A DNA stretch of 63,408 bases from Isosphaeraceae bacterium (GTDB lineage Bacteria; Planctomycetota; Planctomycetia; Isosphaerales; Isosphaeraceae). This document shows, piece by piece, positions 55,281-63,408 of the stretch; the stretch's first letter is position 1, and every line of letters begins with the position of its first letter. The stretch lies in contig JANXSX010000104.1 of the NCBI GenBank assembly GCA_025356475.1, positions 1 to 63,408 of the forward strand, written 5' to 3'. Both the position numbers and the translations under genes were made by a program. Below the pieces are notes generated by a model. That model had not been told where the DNA came from. It searched no databases and was given only the letters and a program-made list of their open reading frames with translations.

Positions 55281-55323
55281 TTGCCGATATCATACACAAT
55301 ATTTAAGTTTATGATATCGGCAA
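55281..55323. terminator. Perfect 14-bp AT-rich hairpin
   Basis: TTGCCGATATCATA (55281-55294) is the exact reverse complement of TATGATATCGGCAA (55310-55323), with a 15-base AT-rich loop. It begins 22 bases past the stop of the leftward secreted-protein gene (55345) and lies upstream of the Panacea gene. It may terminate transcription, block read-through into the toxin-antitoxin pair or be a protein site. There is no clean T-tract. Confidence 0.5.
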
Positions 55324-55344
55324 GTCTAACCAAAAATCTGTCGT

Positions 55345-57018
55345 TTACTTGCTCTCAGGAACCAGCTTCGCCTGGATCTCAATCATGATCCCGTTGCCTA
55401 GTGGGACAAGGATGGTTTGAGTCTCCAATCGGGCGAGCTTGCCGCTATCGAGCTTAGCCTGGGCATCGAAGACTTGCGTTGGCTTTGTCGTGTCCTTGGT
55501 CTGATCGTGCATCTTCAGACCGAGTTTAGCCTGAGAGTCAGTGCTGAAGCGGGTCTTGTTGACATGATCTCCCGGCGAGAGAATCACGATCTGGCCAGCC
55601 TGCGGTGTTGCCACCGGCTTACCATCCGCGTCGAATGCGTCGGGGCAAGGAGCGTCCTCCGGCAGGGGAGGGAGACTGAACAGCCGGCCTTGTGCGTCAA
55701 TCGCCAGCGGCAGATTGCGGCTGGGCAGGATCGGCGACTTCGGTGCGACAGTGATCTTTTCCAAGGCCTCGGAGATTTTCTCGACCATGCCGGGAGGGAG
55801 ATCGATGTCAAAATCGAACCCTTTGCCTCGGTCCATGGAAGCCTGTTTGAGGGATGTATCGACCCGAGGACTCTGAGTGATGTTTTGGACCGGCACATAC
55901 GTGGGTGTGACGAGCGCCGTAAAGAAGCCAATCGCCTTGTCGAGCAGGTCGCCAGGAGTCGATCGTGACGGGGCGAGTGCAAAGTCAAAATCAACGCCAA
56001 TGCGCTCATTCTCGAGCATCCCCAGCTCACGGATCAGGTCGCCCGCCAGACCATCGACCTTCCCAGTCGAGTGACAGGCTGGTGCTTCCGAAGTGGCGGT
56101 CCCTCTCTTCACGACGGGGTTCGAATCGTCGCTCTTGACGGTCCAGATGGCGAATTTCTCACCCTCCGGGGTCATGATCACACCACGAACGACGGGCGCG
56201 AGCATCGTCGGCTGTTCGTCGCTAGCTTTGGGACGTTGTTGATGGATCACGACATGGTCTGCCGATGGCGTGCTGACTCGCTGATCATTTTGCGTTGTTG
56301 GAGCGGGAAAAATTGGAGCGGCGCATTCCTCCTCGACTTCCAGCAAGATTCGCTTGGGGGCGAGCAACACGACACGTTCCGTAAGTGTCCCGTGCGGGCC
56401 GGTCTTTTCGCATCCGAGCCCAATCACGATCGCGCCATCAATGGGGGCGAGCCACTCGCCTTCCACATGGGCTTCGTGGAAGAGAGGGATCTGGTATGAG
56501 CTAGCCGGGGAACCCGACTTCGCGTGGAGTGTGACCGTCTCAAGGCCTGTCAAATGCACGTTGTCGACCTTGACTTTGGCCAAGATCCCTTGTTCCAGCG
56601 TGCGACCAGTCACCTCGACCGTGGTCCCTTCTTTGATCTGATCCAGGTCGGACTTCGTCGCAGGGGGCTTATGAACTGGGCTCGAAACCCGCTTGAGATT
56701 CTTCAGATCATAGAGGTGAGTCGAGTTGACTCGAACGAACGCGTTGGCGTCCTCGAACGTGGTGACAGTGGGGCTAGTCACGACCGATCCGGCTGCTTCG
56801 GTAAACGCCTTGATCTGCGGCTCTGAGAGCGTCCAGACCGACGTCTTCCCTTTCCGACTGACCAGTTCGAGATCGTCGTGGAAATTCTGCCGCCAAGCGA
56901 GTCCTTGGAACTCAAGGAACTTTACCTGATAGCAGATCTGTTCGGGTTCGGACGCGGACGCGATCGCATTGGTGAACAGACATCCCAACAGAACCGACCC
57001 TAGTGTGAGTGACTTCAT
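55345..57018 (-). CDS. Hypothetical secreted protein
   Basis: The 557-residue protein starts at ATG 57018 after GGAGGT. A signal peptide (MKSLTLGSVLLGCLFTNAIA) is followed by an N-terminal domain with QVKFLEFQGLAWRQNFHDDL and SEPQIKAFTEAAGSVVTSP, seen in planctomycete hypothetical proteins. The middle is beta-rich; the C-terminal third is charged and contains LPSRNLPLAIDAQGRLFSLP. No catalytic motif is evident. It may relate to secretin or periplasmic scaffold functions, but that is a guess. Confidence 0.8.
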   Translation of the reverse strand: MKSLTLGSVLLGCLFTNAIASASEPEQICYQVKFLEFQGLAWRQNFHDDLELVSRKGKTSVWTLSEPQIKAFTEAAGSVVTSPTVTTFEDANAFVRVNSTHLYDLKNLKRVSSPVHKPPATKSDLDQIKEGTTVEVTGRTLEQGILAKVKVDNVHLTGLETVTLHAKSGSPASSYQIPLFHEAHVEGEWLAPIDGAIVIGLGCEKTGPHGTLTERVVLLAPKRILLEVEEECAAPIFPAPTTQNDQRVSTPSADHVVIHQQRPKASDEQPTMLAPVVRGVIMTPEGEKFAIWTVKSDDSNPVVKRGTATSEAPACHSTGKVDGLAGDLIRELGMLENERIGVDFDFALAPSRSTPGDLLDKAIGFFTALVTPTYVPVQNITQSPRVDTSLKQASMDRGKGFDFDIDLPPGMVEKISEALEKITVAPKSPILPSRNLPLAIDAQGRLFSLPPLPEDAPCPDAFDADGKPVATPQAGQIVILSPGDHVNKTRFSTDSQAKLGLKMHDQTKDTTKPTQVFDAQAKLDSGKLARLETQTILVPLGNGIMIEIQAKLVPESK

Positions 57019-57146
57019 GACGCGACCTCCATGAGCGTAGTGTCCCAATTCCTCCAACGACCAGCGGCGGGACTCTACGCGACATGGAGAAACACGTCAA
57101 CGGCGACTTGTCGGCCAGCGATGATGAGAACTTGAGTCAAAGGTGA

Positions 57147-58169
57147 TCAGATTCGGCCGTATCTCGTTCCCTGGAACTGGATCATCCAGTTCGGGTACAT
57201 CACCTTGGGCGCTGTCAGATCATCAATTGACTTATGATCTTCGGGAGAAAGGGCGAGTTCGGTCGCCGCGAGGTTCGCAACAAGTTGCTCCAGTTTCCGA
57301 ACACCCATGATCACTGAGGTCACCCCTGGCTTGTCGATCAACCACTTGAGAGCGAGCGTGGTGGCTGTTGTTCCAAGCCGAGTCGCTTGCGCGACTAACG
57401 ACTCGACCACGTCGTAACCTGCTGGCAAATCGACAGGCGGGAATTGTCCAAAAGCACTGGTGCTGAACCGACTTCCTTGAGGGTGGTCGGTCTGCTCTCT
57501 CCGATACTTTCCGGTCAAGAATCCTCCAGCGAGAGGCGACCAGGGGAGAATCGCCAGCCCCTCGTGTCGGCAGAGCGGAACAATGTCATGTTCCAGGTCT
57601 CGGCCGAGTAGGCTGTAGTACATCTGAGCACTGACGAACGGGGCAAGTCCCGAGAATTTTGCGTGCTTGACGGCGAGTGCAATCTGCCAGGCAGCCTGGT
57701 TGCAGAGGCCGACATAGAGAACCTTGCCCGACTGGACCAGGTGATCCAATGCGCCGACAACTTCTTCGATTGGCGTCATCGGGTCGTATCCATGGACCTG
57801 ATAGAGATCGATCCGATCGGTTCCGAGCCGTTTGAGCGAGGCCTCACAGGCTCGGATCAAGTGGTACTTGCTCAGCCCGGAGTCGTTCCTCCCTGTCCCC
57901 ATCGCAGCATATGCCTTGGTTGCAAGCACGACGCGGTCGCGTCGGTTGCCAATCAGAAGGGACCGCCCCAAGATCTCCTCGGAGACGCCGTTGCTATAGA
58001 TGTCTGCGGTATCGATAAAGTTGATCCCAGCGTCGAGCACCGACCCGACAATCGTGTCGGCCTGGTTGTCGTCGATCCCTCCGATCCCCCAGCCGTCGCC
58101 GAAGGTCATGGTTCCCAGGCAAAGTTCACTGACGAGAACACCGGTCGATCCGAGATTTCGATACCGCAT
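57147..58169 (-). CDS. Aldo/keto reductase
   Basis: The 340-residue NADPH-dependent oxidoreductase starts at ATG 58169 (MRYRNLGSTGVLVSELCLGT). Catalytic Asp, Tyr, Lys and His lie in FIDTADIYSNGVSEE, VVLATKAY and DLYQVHGYDP. The barrel ends with VIMGVRKLEQLVANLAA, typical of the AKR-like YghZ/GPR69 group. Substrate is unknown; sugars or aldehydes are likely. It stands alone between a secreted protein gene and a divergent TPR gene. Confidence 0.92.
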   Translation of the reverse strand: MRYRNLGSTGVLVSELCLGTMTFGDGWGIGGIDDNQADTIVGSVLDAGINFIDTADIYSNGVSEEILGRSLLIGNRRDRVVLATKAYAAMGTGRNDSGLSKYHLIRACEASLKRLGTDRIDLYQVHGYDPMTPIEEVVGALDHLVQSGKVLYVGLCNQAAWQIALAVKHAKFSGLAPFVSAQMYYSLLGRDLEHDIVPLCRHEGLAILPWSPLAGGFLTGKYRREQTDHPQGSRFSTSAFGQFPPVDLPAGYDVVESLVAQATRLGTTATTLALKWLIDKPGVTSVIMGVRKLEQLVANLAATELALSPEDHKSIDDLTAPKVMYPNWMIQFQGTRYGRI

Positions 58170-58315
58170 GGTGGATAGGCTCTCAGGAGTATGGCGACGA
58201 TCTCTGACCGATAATATCGGCGAACCGTCAAGCCTTGGGCGACTGGCGGAAGGGGCCGACGGACCATTACAATATGTCGCGTCGATGAACACAACCTCCC
58301 CGGAGCCTTCCTGCG

Positions 58316-58639
58316 ATGCCGACCGCCCATGAGCTTTATGACCAGGCTGTTGACCTCCGAGACGCTGGCGACAAGCCCGCCGCGATCGTCAAGCTCGAAG
58401 AAGCGGTCGCGGCCGATCCCGACTTTGCCATCGGTCATGGGATGCTCGCCAAGCTGAACGCCGACATTGCCGAGACTGAAAAGGCCATTTTTCATGCTAA
58501 GCGCGTTGTGGAACTCGAACCTGACGATACGTTCAGCTACACCGCCCTCTCGGTGATCTACCAGCGCTGTGGCAAGATCCCCGAGGCTGAGCATGCCAAG
58601 GCCATCGCTCAGCAAAAGGAAATGGGCCTCGACTACTGA
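58316..58639 (+). CDS. Small TPR protein
   Basis: The 107-residue protein starts at ATG 58316. It is built from about three tetratricopeptide repeats: ELYDQAVDLRDAGDKPAAIV, a middle LEEAVAADPDFAIGHGMLAK and AIFHAKRVVELEPDDTFSYT. It has no signal peptide, so it is a cytoplasmic scaffold of unknown partner. It is 41 bases upstream of the M20 peptidase gene and may be co-transcribed with it. Confidence 0.88.
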   Translation: MPTAHELYDQAVDLRDAGDKPAAIVKLEEAVAADPDFAIGHGMLAKLNADIAETEKAIFHAKRVVELEPDDTFSYTALSVIYQRCGKIPEAEHAKAIAQQKEMGLDY

Positions 58640-58680
58640 TCCGTGGCCATTGCCAGAATCACTCCTACAAGGAGCCATAT

Positions 58681-59958
58681 ATGCTGCGTCTGCTCGCGAT
58701 TCTTGTCTCGATTGGTCTTCTCGCTTCTGCTGCGGGTGCCCAGGATGGTCCGAAAGAGACCAGCCTGATCGGCCTCTACACCCATTTGCACACGCATCCC
58801 GAGCTGTCGTTCAAAGAAGTCGAGACCTCCAAGCGGATTGCGACCGAGCTACGTCTTACCGGGGCAGAGGTGACCGAAGGGGTCGGCCAGTATGGCGTGG
58901 TTGCGATCCTCAAGAACGGCGCAGGACCAACGGTTCTGGTTCGGTCCGACCTTGATGCCTTGCCGGTCACCGAAGCCACAGGCGTAGCCTACGCAAGCAA
59001 AGTGACCACAAAAGACGACGAAGGAAACACGGTCGGCGTGATGCATGCTTGTGGTCATGATATTCACATGACGTGTCTTGTCGGCACCGCTCGTTGGTTA
59101 GCAGGTCACAAGGGAGAGTGGCGTGGGACCCTTGTTCTGATTGGTCAACCGGCGGAGGAGCGGATCGGTGGGGCCAAAGCAATGCTCGCGGATGGGCTTT
59201 ACACCCGATTCCCCAAGCCGGATTTTGCTCTGGCGCTGCACGTCTCCCACGAACTTGCGACCGGGAAGGTTGCCTATACGTCGGGACCGGCGATGGCCAG
59301 TTCAACGTCAGTCGATATTCATGTACTCGGCAAAGGGGGACATGGGGCGATGCCGCATAATACGGTGGACCCGATCGTGCTCGCAGCCGCGCTTGTGATG
59401 GATCTTCAGACGATCGTCAGTCGTGAAGTATCGCCCATCCAGCCGGCGGTGATTACGGTCGGCAGCATCCACGGCGGTACCAAACACAACATCATCCCCA
59501 GCGAGGTTCGGTTACAACTCACCTTGCGGTCGTTCGACGAAAGCGTCACCAAGACTTTGATTGATGGGATCAAACGACGAGCTGAAGGCTTGGCGATCGC
59601 TCACAAGGCTCCGGCCCCGAAGGTGACCCTTTCCGATAGCACGCCACCGACCATCAACACTCCCAACCTGGTCGCGAAGGTGGTTCCGTTCCTGAAGTCG
59701 GCGATCGGGGCTGAGAATGTGCAGCCCGTTGAGCCCACGATGGGTGCGGAAGACTTTGGCCTGTTCGGCCAGGGGGGAGTTCCTACTTTCATGTTCCGGC
59801 TCGGTACGATTCCCGCCGAGAAGCTCGCTGCGATCGCGGCTAAGGGCGAAACTCCGCCCTCGCTCCACTCCCCGATCTATTTTCCCGACCCTGAACCGAG
59901 CATCCAGACCGGCGTCAAAGCGATGACCGCCGCTGTCTGTGGCCTACTTCCGAAGTAG
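58681..59958 (+). CDS. Secreted M20-family metallo-amidohydrolase
   Basis: The 425-residue protein starts at ATG 58681 with a signal peptide (MLRLLAILVSIGLLASAAGA). Metal ligands are seen in VLVRSDLDALPV, GVMHACGHDIHMTCL and QPAEERIGGAKAML, and at the end MGAEDFGLFGQGGVP. A dimerisation domain is inserted in the middle (GKGGHGAMPHNTVDPIVLAA). This is the HipO/IAA-amino-acid hydrolase-like branch that cleaves N-acyl amino acids. The periplasmic location suggests scavenging. Confidence 0.92.
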   Translation: MLRLLAILVSIGLLASAAGAQDGPKETSLIGLYTHLHTHPELSFKEVETSKRIATELRLTGAEVTEGVGQYGVVAILKNGAGPTVLVRSDLDALPVTEATGVAYASKVTTKDDEGNTVGVMHACGHDIHMTCLVGTARWLAGHKGEWRGTLVLIGQPAEERIGGAKAMLADGLYTRFPKPDFALALHVSHELATGKVAYTSGPAMASSTSVDIHVLGKGGHGAMPHNTVDPIVLAAALVMDLQTIVSREVSPIQPAVITVGSIHGGTKHNIIPSEVRLQLTLRSFDESVTKTLIDGIKRRAEGLAIAHKAPAPKVTLSDSTPPTINTPNLVAKVVPFLKSAIGAENVQPVEPTMGAEDFGLFGQGGVPTFMFRLGTIPAEKLAAIAAKGETPPSLHSPIYFPDPEPSIQTGVKAMTAAVCGLLPK

Positions 59959-59959
59959 T

Positions 59960-60631
59960 TTACTGAATACCTGAGCGTGAGCAAAAGTTCATCGCGGTGC
60001 GATAGGCGGCTTCGAGCTTGACGAACGCGTCGGGCGAGCCGCCGGCATCGGGATGAGTGCGGAGGGCACCCGCGCGATACGCCTCTTTGACCTCGTCGAC
60101 GGAGTCGGGCTCTTCGATCCTCAGCTCGACGAATGCGTTCTCTTCAAAGAGAGATGCGGACGAGCGAAAGACTCGAGCAGAGCGTTGGTGTCGAGAGGGT
60201 CCTTTGATGCGGTAGGCGCGGATTGCTTCTTCTCCGAGGTCGGTGGCGCCCGATCCCGCCGCCGCGAGAGCCTGCGAATAGGCGGATTCCACGGTCGGTG
60301 CTTGGCCTTGGGTGACTGACCCGTAATCACCGGTTCGCTTGTCGTACCAGTTGAAACTTACCCAGAACACCTGGCCGGGGCCGACTTCAAGGATCGAGAA
60401 TCCGGGAACAAACGCATGCCGATTCCAGGCATACCAAGAGTTAGCGTAGCTTGACTCCTCAACTGCGTCGGGCCCGCCAGCCAGCCGGGCTTGTTCGCGA
60501 GCTTCCTCGTGGGTTGGTGCAATCCCGCTCTCGAGCGGTGGGTCTTCACGTTTGGGATCGTAGCTGTCCCACACGCCCCACAAGTATTTCCCACGCTTGA
60601 TGCGACAAGTGGAAACGATCGGTCGAGGCAT
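59960..60631 (-). CDS. Protein with C-terminal J domain
   Basis: The 223-residue protein starts at ATG 60631 (MPRPIVSTCRIKRGKYLWGV). The first two thirds have no known family but show WYAWNRHAFVPGFSILEVGP and a basic linker. The last 50 residues form a J-domain-like helix-loop-helix: DSVDEVKEAYRAGALRTHPD with the HPD motif, then GSPDAFVKLEAAYRTAMNF. It could recruit DnaK to a specific client. It converges on the M20 gene with one base between stops. Confidence 0.8.
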   Translation of the reverse strand: MPRPIVSTCRIKRGKYLWGVWDSYDPKREDPPLESGIAPTHEEAREQARLAGGPDAVEESSYANSWYAWNRHAFVPGFSILEVGPGQVFWVSFNWYDKRTGDYGSVTQGQAPTVESAYSQALAAAGSGATDLGEEAIRAYRIKGPSRHQRSARVFRSSASLFEENAFVELRIEEPDSVDEVKEAYRAGALRTHPDAGGSPDAFVKLEAAYRTAMNFCSRSGIQ

Positions 60632-60796
60632 TCCGTCGGCTCTCCGGCGAGACGATTCTGCAATGAATTAGGGCATTCTGACCCCGGCGACGTCGCCGAA
60701 CAAGGCCAGAGTTCGAACCGGGATGCTTGACCTGACGAGCGAGTGCGCTTAGCTTTCGAGCTGAACTTCCAAAGATATTCACGGAGCCAAGCCGCG

Positions 60797-61912
60797 ATGG
60801 ACCCTCGCTACATGATTCGCGACACCACAAACCTGCTCAGCCCTTCACTTGTTATCTATCGGTCGTTGGTCGTGGCCAACCTGAAGAAGATGGTCGAGAT
60901 AGCGGGCTCGACCGATAGGCTCCGACCCCACATCAAGACACACAAGATGCCCGCGCTGGTCAAACTGACCGAGAGCATGGGGATCCATAAGCATAAGTGT
61001 GCAACGATTGCCGAGGCCGACATGGCCGCCGACGCGGGGGCCATTGATGTTCTCATTGCCTTCCCGATCGTCGGACCGAACGTCGCGCGAGTCGCCAAGC
61101 TGATCCAGATCTATCCCGCGACCACGTTTCGCCTAATGGTCGATCATCCCGAGGTCGCCAGAGCGCTCTCCCGAGGTTTGGGGGCAGTCGGCAGGCCGGT
61201 GCCAGTTTTAGTTGACCTTGAGGTTGGCATGGGTCGCACTGGGATCTCTCCCGATGGCGGTGCGGAAGCCCTCTATGAGTTGGTCAGCGAGCTACCAAAC
61301 CTTGAGGCGGACGGACTCTCCGCCTACGACGGGCACATCAACGATCACGACCGCGAATCACGCCGTCCCCGTGTCCTGGCGGGTCTCGAACAAACGCTGG
61401 CGCTACGGGCGCGACTCGAAGCCAAAGGCTTGCCTGTCCCCAGGCTAGTCCTGGGCGGGACCCCGACCTTTCCCATCCATGCCCAGGTCCAGGAGCCAGG
61501 CGTCGAGTGCTCACCCGGCACAACCACCTTATATGACGATGGTTACGCACAAAAGTATGCCGACCTGCCGTTCATTCCCGCCGCCTTACTTCTGACCCGG
61601 GTGATCAGCCAACCTCGTCCAGGGCGACTCTGTCTGGATTTGGGCCATAAGTCGGTTGCGGGTGACCCTCCGGTCGGCCATCGTGTCACCTTGCTCGACA
61701 TTCCCGACGTGACGTTCGTCGGACATAGTGAAGAGCATCTTGTGATCGAGACCCCGCAAGCCAACGAGTATCCCCCCGGCTCGGTCGTCATGGGGATTCC
61801 CACACATGTCTGCCCCACATGCGCCTTGCATCGGTGGGCCTATGTGGTTGACGATGGTGAGGTTGTCGATCGTTGGGATATCCCTGCCGGAGATCGTGTC
61901 CTCCGCGTCTAA
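60797..61912 (+). CDS. D-threonine aldolase-like PLP enzyme (DSD1/D-TA family)
   Basis: The 371-residue protein starts at ATG 60797 (MDPRYMIRDTTNLLSPSLVI). It has the alanine-racemase-like TIM barrel with the PLP lysine in LRPHIKTHKMPALV, and the D-threonine aldolase/D-serine dehydratase C-terminus. The metal-binding His and Cys lie in IPTHVCPTCALHRWAYVV. Members cleave D-threonine or other D-3-hydroxy-amino acids to glycine, or dehydrate D-serine. It is followed after 41 bases by a DUF1264 gene in the same direction. Confidence 0.9.
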   Translation: MDPRYMIRDTTNLLSPSLVIYRSLVVANLKKMVEIAGSTDRLRPHIKTHKMPALVKLTESMGIHKHKCATIAEADMAADAGAIDVLIAFPIVGPNVARVAKLIQIYPATTFRLMVDHPEVARALSRGLGAVGRPVPVLVDLEVGMGRTGISPDGGAEALYELVSELPNLEADGLSAYDGHINDHDRESRRPRVLAGLEQTLALRARLEAKGLPVPRLVLGGTPTFPIHAQVQEPGVECSPGTTTLYDDGYAQKYADLPFIPAALLLTRVISQPRPGRLCLDLGHKSVAGDPPVGHRVTLLDIPDVTFVGHSEEHLVIETPQANEYPPGSVVMGIPTHVCPTCALHRWAYVVDDGEVVDRWDIPAGDRVLRV

Positions 61913-61953
61913 TCCGCTTCGCTCGGAAACCCCTTCCCAGAGGGATTTCGCCC

Positions 61954-62586
61954 ATGAACCGTCGTCATGCAGCCTTGGTCAAGCTAGGCCCGATCGGGTT
62001 GGCCGTCATCGCCGGAATTGCAATTGGTGGTGCGTTGTTTGGTAATCAGAAGGCCACACTGGCCAGTCAGAAGGAAGACCATAAGCCGACCGACGCGGGG
62101 GTGAAGGCTCCCCTGGCTGAAGTGATGCATTGCCCACTCGCGTTCGCAGGTGTTCACTTGCTCAAGGATCTGCCGGAACGATCGGCTGTCGCCTACCATT
62201 TTTGCAAGCCGCTCAGCGATGATGTCGCCCAATGCATGCTCTACGATAGCACCAGTCCCAACGCCAAACTGATCGGTATCGAATACCTCGTGAGCGATGC
62301 CCTGTTTAAGACGATGCCCGCCGACGAACAAATCTACTGGCATGATCATGAGTATGAAGTTGATGCGGGACTCATCCGCAGCCTGACCCAGACGGGGGCC
62401 GACGAGAAGGCGACGTTAGCCAAAGTACGAACCTTGCACGGTAAGGTTTTCCACACCTGGGCGTCGGGTGATGTCTATCCCCGTGGCCCCGCTCGGCTCT
62501 TCTGGTCAGTGACAGGAAAAGACCCGTTCACACTCCCCGCCGATGCGAAACTTCCGCCAGAGATAAAGCTCAAGCCAGCCCACTGA
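61954..62586 (+). CDS. DUF1264 (OBAP-like) protein
   Basis: The 210-residue protein starts at ATG 61954 after GAGGGA. A basic leader and one hydrophobic segment (about residues 10-30) form a signal peptide or anchor. The DUF1264 body contains HLLKDLPERSAVAYHFCKPL, QCMLYDSTSPNAKLIGIEYL and YWHDHEYEVDAGLI, shared with plant oil-body-associated proteins and bacterial homologues. Function is unknown. It shares direction with the D-threonine aldolase-like gene. Confidence 0.87.
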   Translation: MNRRHAALVKLGPIGLAVIAGIAIGGALFGNQKATLASQKEDHKPTDAGVKAPLAEVMHCPLAFAGVHLLKDLPERSAVAYHFCKPLSDDVAQCMLYDSTSPNAKLIGIEYLVSDALFKTMPADEQIYWHDHEYEVDAGLIRSLTQTGADEKATLAKVRTLHGKVFHTWASGDVYPRGPARLFWSVTGKDPFTLPADAKLPPEIKLKPAH

Positions 62587-62646
62587 GAAGCGATGGTCTC
62601 GGGTTTCGTCACGAGCCAATCGATGAGAGCTTAGGAGATTATGCGA

Positions 62647-63303
62647 TCAGGCGATCGCTGGAACTTCCGCGTGCTCGCGGAGGGGCTCGGACTCGATCTG
62701 ACCTGGGGCGATCTTGTCCAGGCTCGGGTTCTCTTCGAGAGCCCGGGCCAGGTCATCGCGCCGGAGTGGCTTGGTGATGTAGCCATCGAATCCTCCGGCC
62801 AAGCACCTTTCCTTGTCACCGCTCATTGCGTGAGCCGTGAGTGCGAAGATCGGGATATGACCCCCTTCGATCCGTTCCCGGGCACGGATCGCTTGAGTCG
62901 CCTCGAACCCATCCATGATTGGCATAGAGACATCCATCAAAATGATGTCAAATAGAGCAGGGCGGTAGGTCGAGACCGCTGCCTGGCCATCTCCTGCGAG
63001 TTGGACCTTGTGTCCCATATTCTCAAGCATTCGGGTCGCCACTTTTTGATTGACCAGATTATCCTCGACGACGAAGACTCGCAGACTACGACCGTTTAAG
63101 AGGATTAAGACAGGGGCCTTCACCGCTTTCGGTATGTCCAAGGCGTTCTTCGAAGCACCGTTGACCGCATTCACAAGGGCATTGAATAGCTCGGATCGAC
63201 CCACGGGCTTGCTCAACGTGATGGCGACCCCCGCCCGTAAGCATCTCGCGGCGTCATCGACAATCCCGCCTAGCGCTCGGCAGTTGGTGCGCCGATCTGG
63301 CGA
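62647..63303 (-). pseudogene. C-terminal remnant of a hybrid histidine kinase with receiver domain
   Basis: The frame holds a complete receiver domain: acid pocket in VFVVEDNLVNQKVATRML, phosphorylation Asp in FDIILMDVSMPIMDGFEA and Lys in GGFDGYITKPL. Upstream, DDAARCLRAGV and ITLSKPVGRSELFNALVNAV match the end of a preceding receiver domain of a multi-receiver hybrid kinase. That homology stops near 63270, and an in-frame stop lies at 63304-63306. The kinase core is absent, so this is a truncated gene. A TTG at 63216 could restart translation and give a free response regulator of 189 residues. Confidence 0.65.
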
Positions 63304-63408
63304 TCAAGCGACCTTGCGAACTGGTTTTGGCAGCAGTCGCTTCGGTAGTGCTCGATCGCCACGCCATTCGTCGAGTTCACCGTTGCGCCGCGCGGCTTCC
63401 AGGGCTGC
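63304..63408 (-). CDS. Partial CDS at right edge, possibly a transposase end
   Basis: The 34 final codons of a leftward gene enter from the right edge and stop at 63304. The peptide is basic and hydrophilic (RRNGELDEWRGDRALPKRLL near the end). It lies about 30 bases from the point where the adjacent hybrid-kinase homology breaks off, as expected for the 3' end of an insertion-sequence transposase. The family cannot be identified from this fragment. Confidence 0.4.
   Translation of the reverse strand, partial: AALEAARRNGELDEWRGDRALPKRLLPKPVRKVA

Overview
The window looks like a chromosomal segment of a GC-rich planctomycete, most likely of the Isosphaeraceae/Gemmatales type. Lineage markers are a DUF1559 pilin-like protein with an H-X9-DG tail, a giant ThuA/PVC-type heme-binding dehydrogenase, a formylglycine-generating enzyme, a secreted glycoside hydrolase and the futalosine route to menaquinone. 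I saw no tRNA, rRNA, CRISPR array or complete mobile element. All functions are assigned by motif reading, not by database search.

Layout. 0.1-6.5 kb: edge fragment, large sortilin-type beta-propeller protein with an inserted PDZ domain, MnmM-like methyltransferase, and a HAD phosphatase translationally coupled to a glycerol-1-phosphate dehydrogenase homologue. 6.7-12.1 kb: DUF1559 protein, HTH regulator fused to a periplasmic-binding-like domain, type I glutamine synthetase, an aspartic-protease gene frameshifted by a 7-bp triplication, and a LigD-N-like protein. 12.5-15.9 kb: ABC exporter operon. 16.1-22.5 kb: mqnA-mqnC, a NatA/NatB-like ABC pair whose permease carries a CPBP protease domain, and an amidohydrolase that is a candidate aminodeoxyfutalosine deaminase. 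22.5-27.6 kb: membrane protein, manA, tatC and a CobA-HemD fusion. 27.9-33.9 kb: RND tripartite efflux operon. 34.1-41.1 kb: FKBP isomerase, then mqnE, UbiA, SDR, UbiX and UbiE genes, with divergent ubiD. 41.1-49.9 kb: a tightly coupled trans-4-hydroxyproline catabolic operon preceded by the giant PVC dehydrogenase. 50.0-53.6 kb: GH2 enzyme and FGE. 53.7-55.3 kb: accessory patch with a broken small gene and a Panacea toxin-antitoxin pair. 55.3-62.6 kb: mixed metabolic and hypothetical genes. 62.6-63.4 kb: remnant of a hybrid histidine kinase next to what may be the end of an insertion sequence.

Together the mqnA, mqnC, deaminase-like, mqnE, UbiA, UbiX, UbiD and UbiE genes cover most of menaquinone synthesis by the futalosine pathway. 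MqnD and the futalosine/aminofutalosine nucleosidase are not in the window. The hydroxyproline operon supplies epimerase, three-part D-hydroxyproline dehydrogenase and the pyrroline-carboxylate deaminase, but not the last semialdehyde dehydrogenase.

Best candidates for follow-up are the 7-bp repeat that switches an aspartic protease out of frame, the Panacea module with an unrecognised partner, the bacterial G1P dehydrogenase-phosphatase pair, an SDR locked inside the menaquinone operon, and the coupling of a PVC dehydrogenase to hydroxyproline catabolism.
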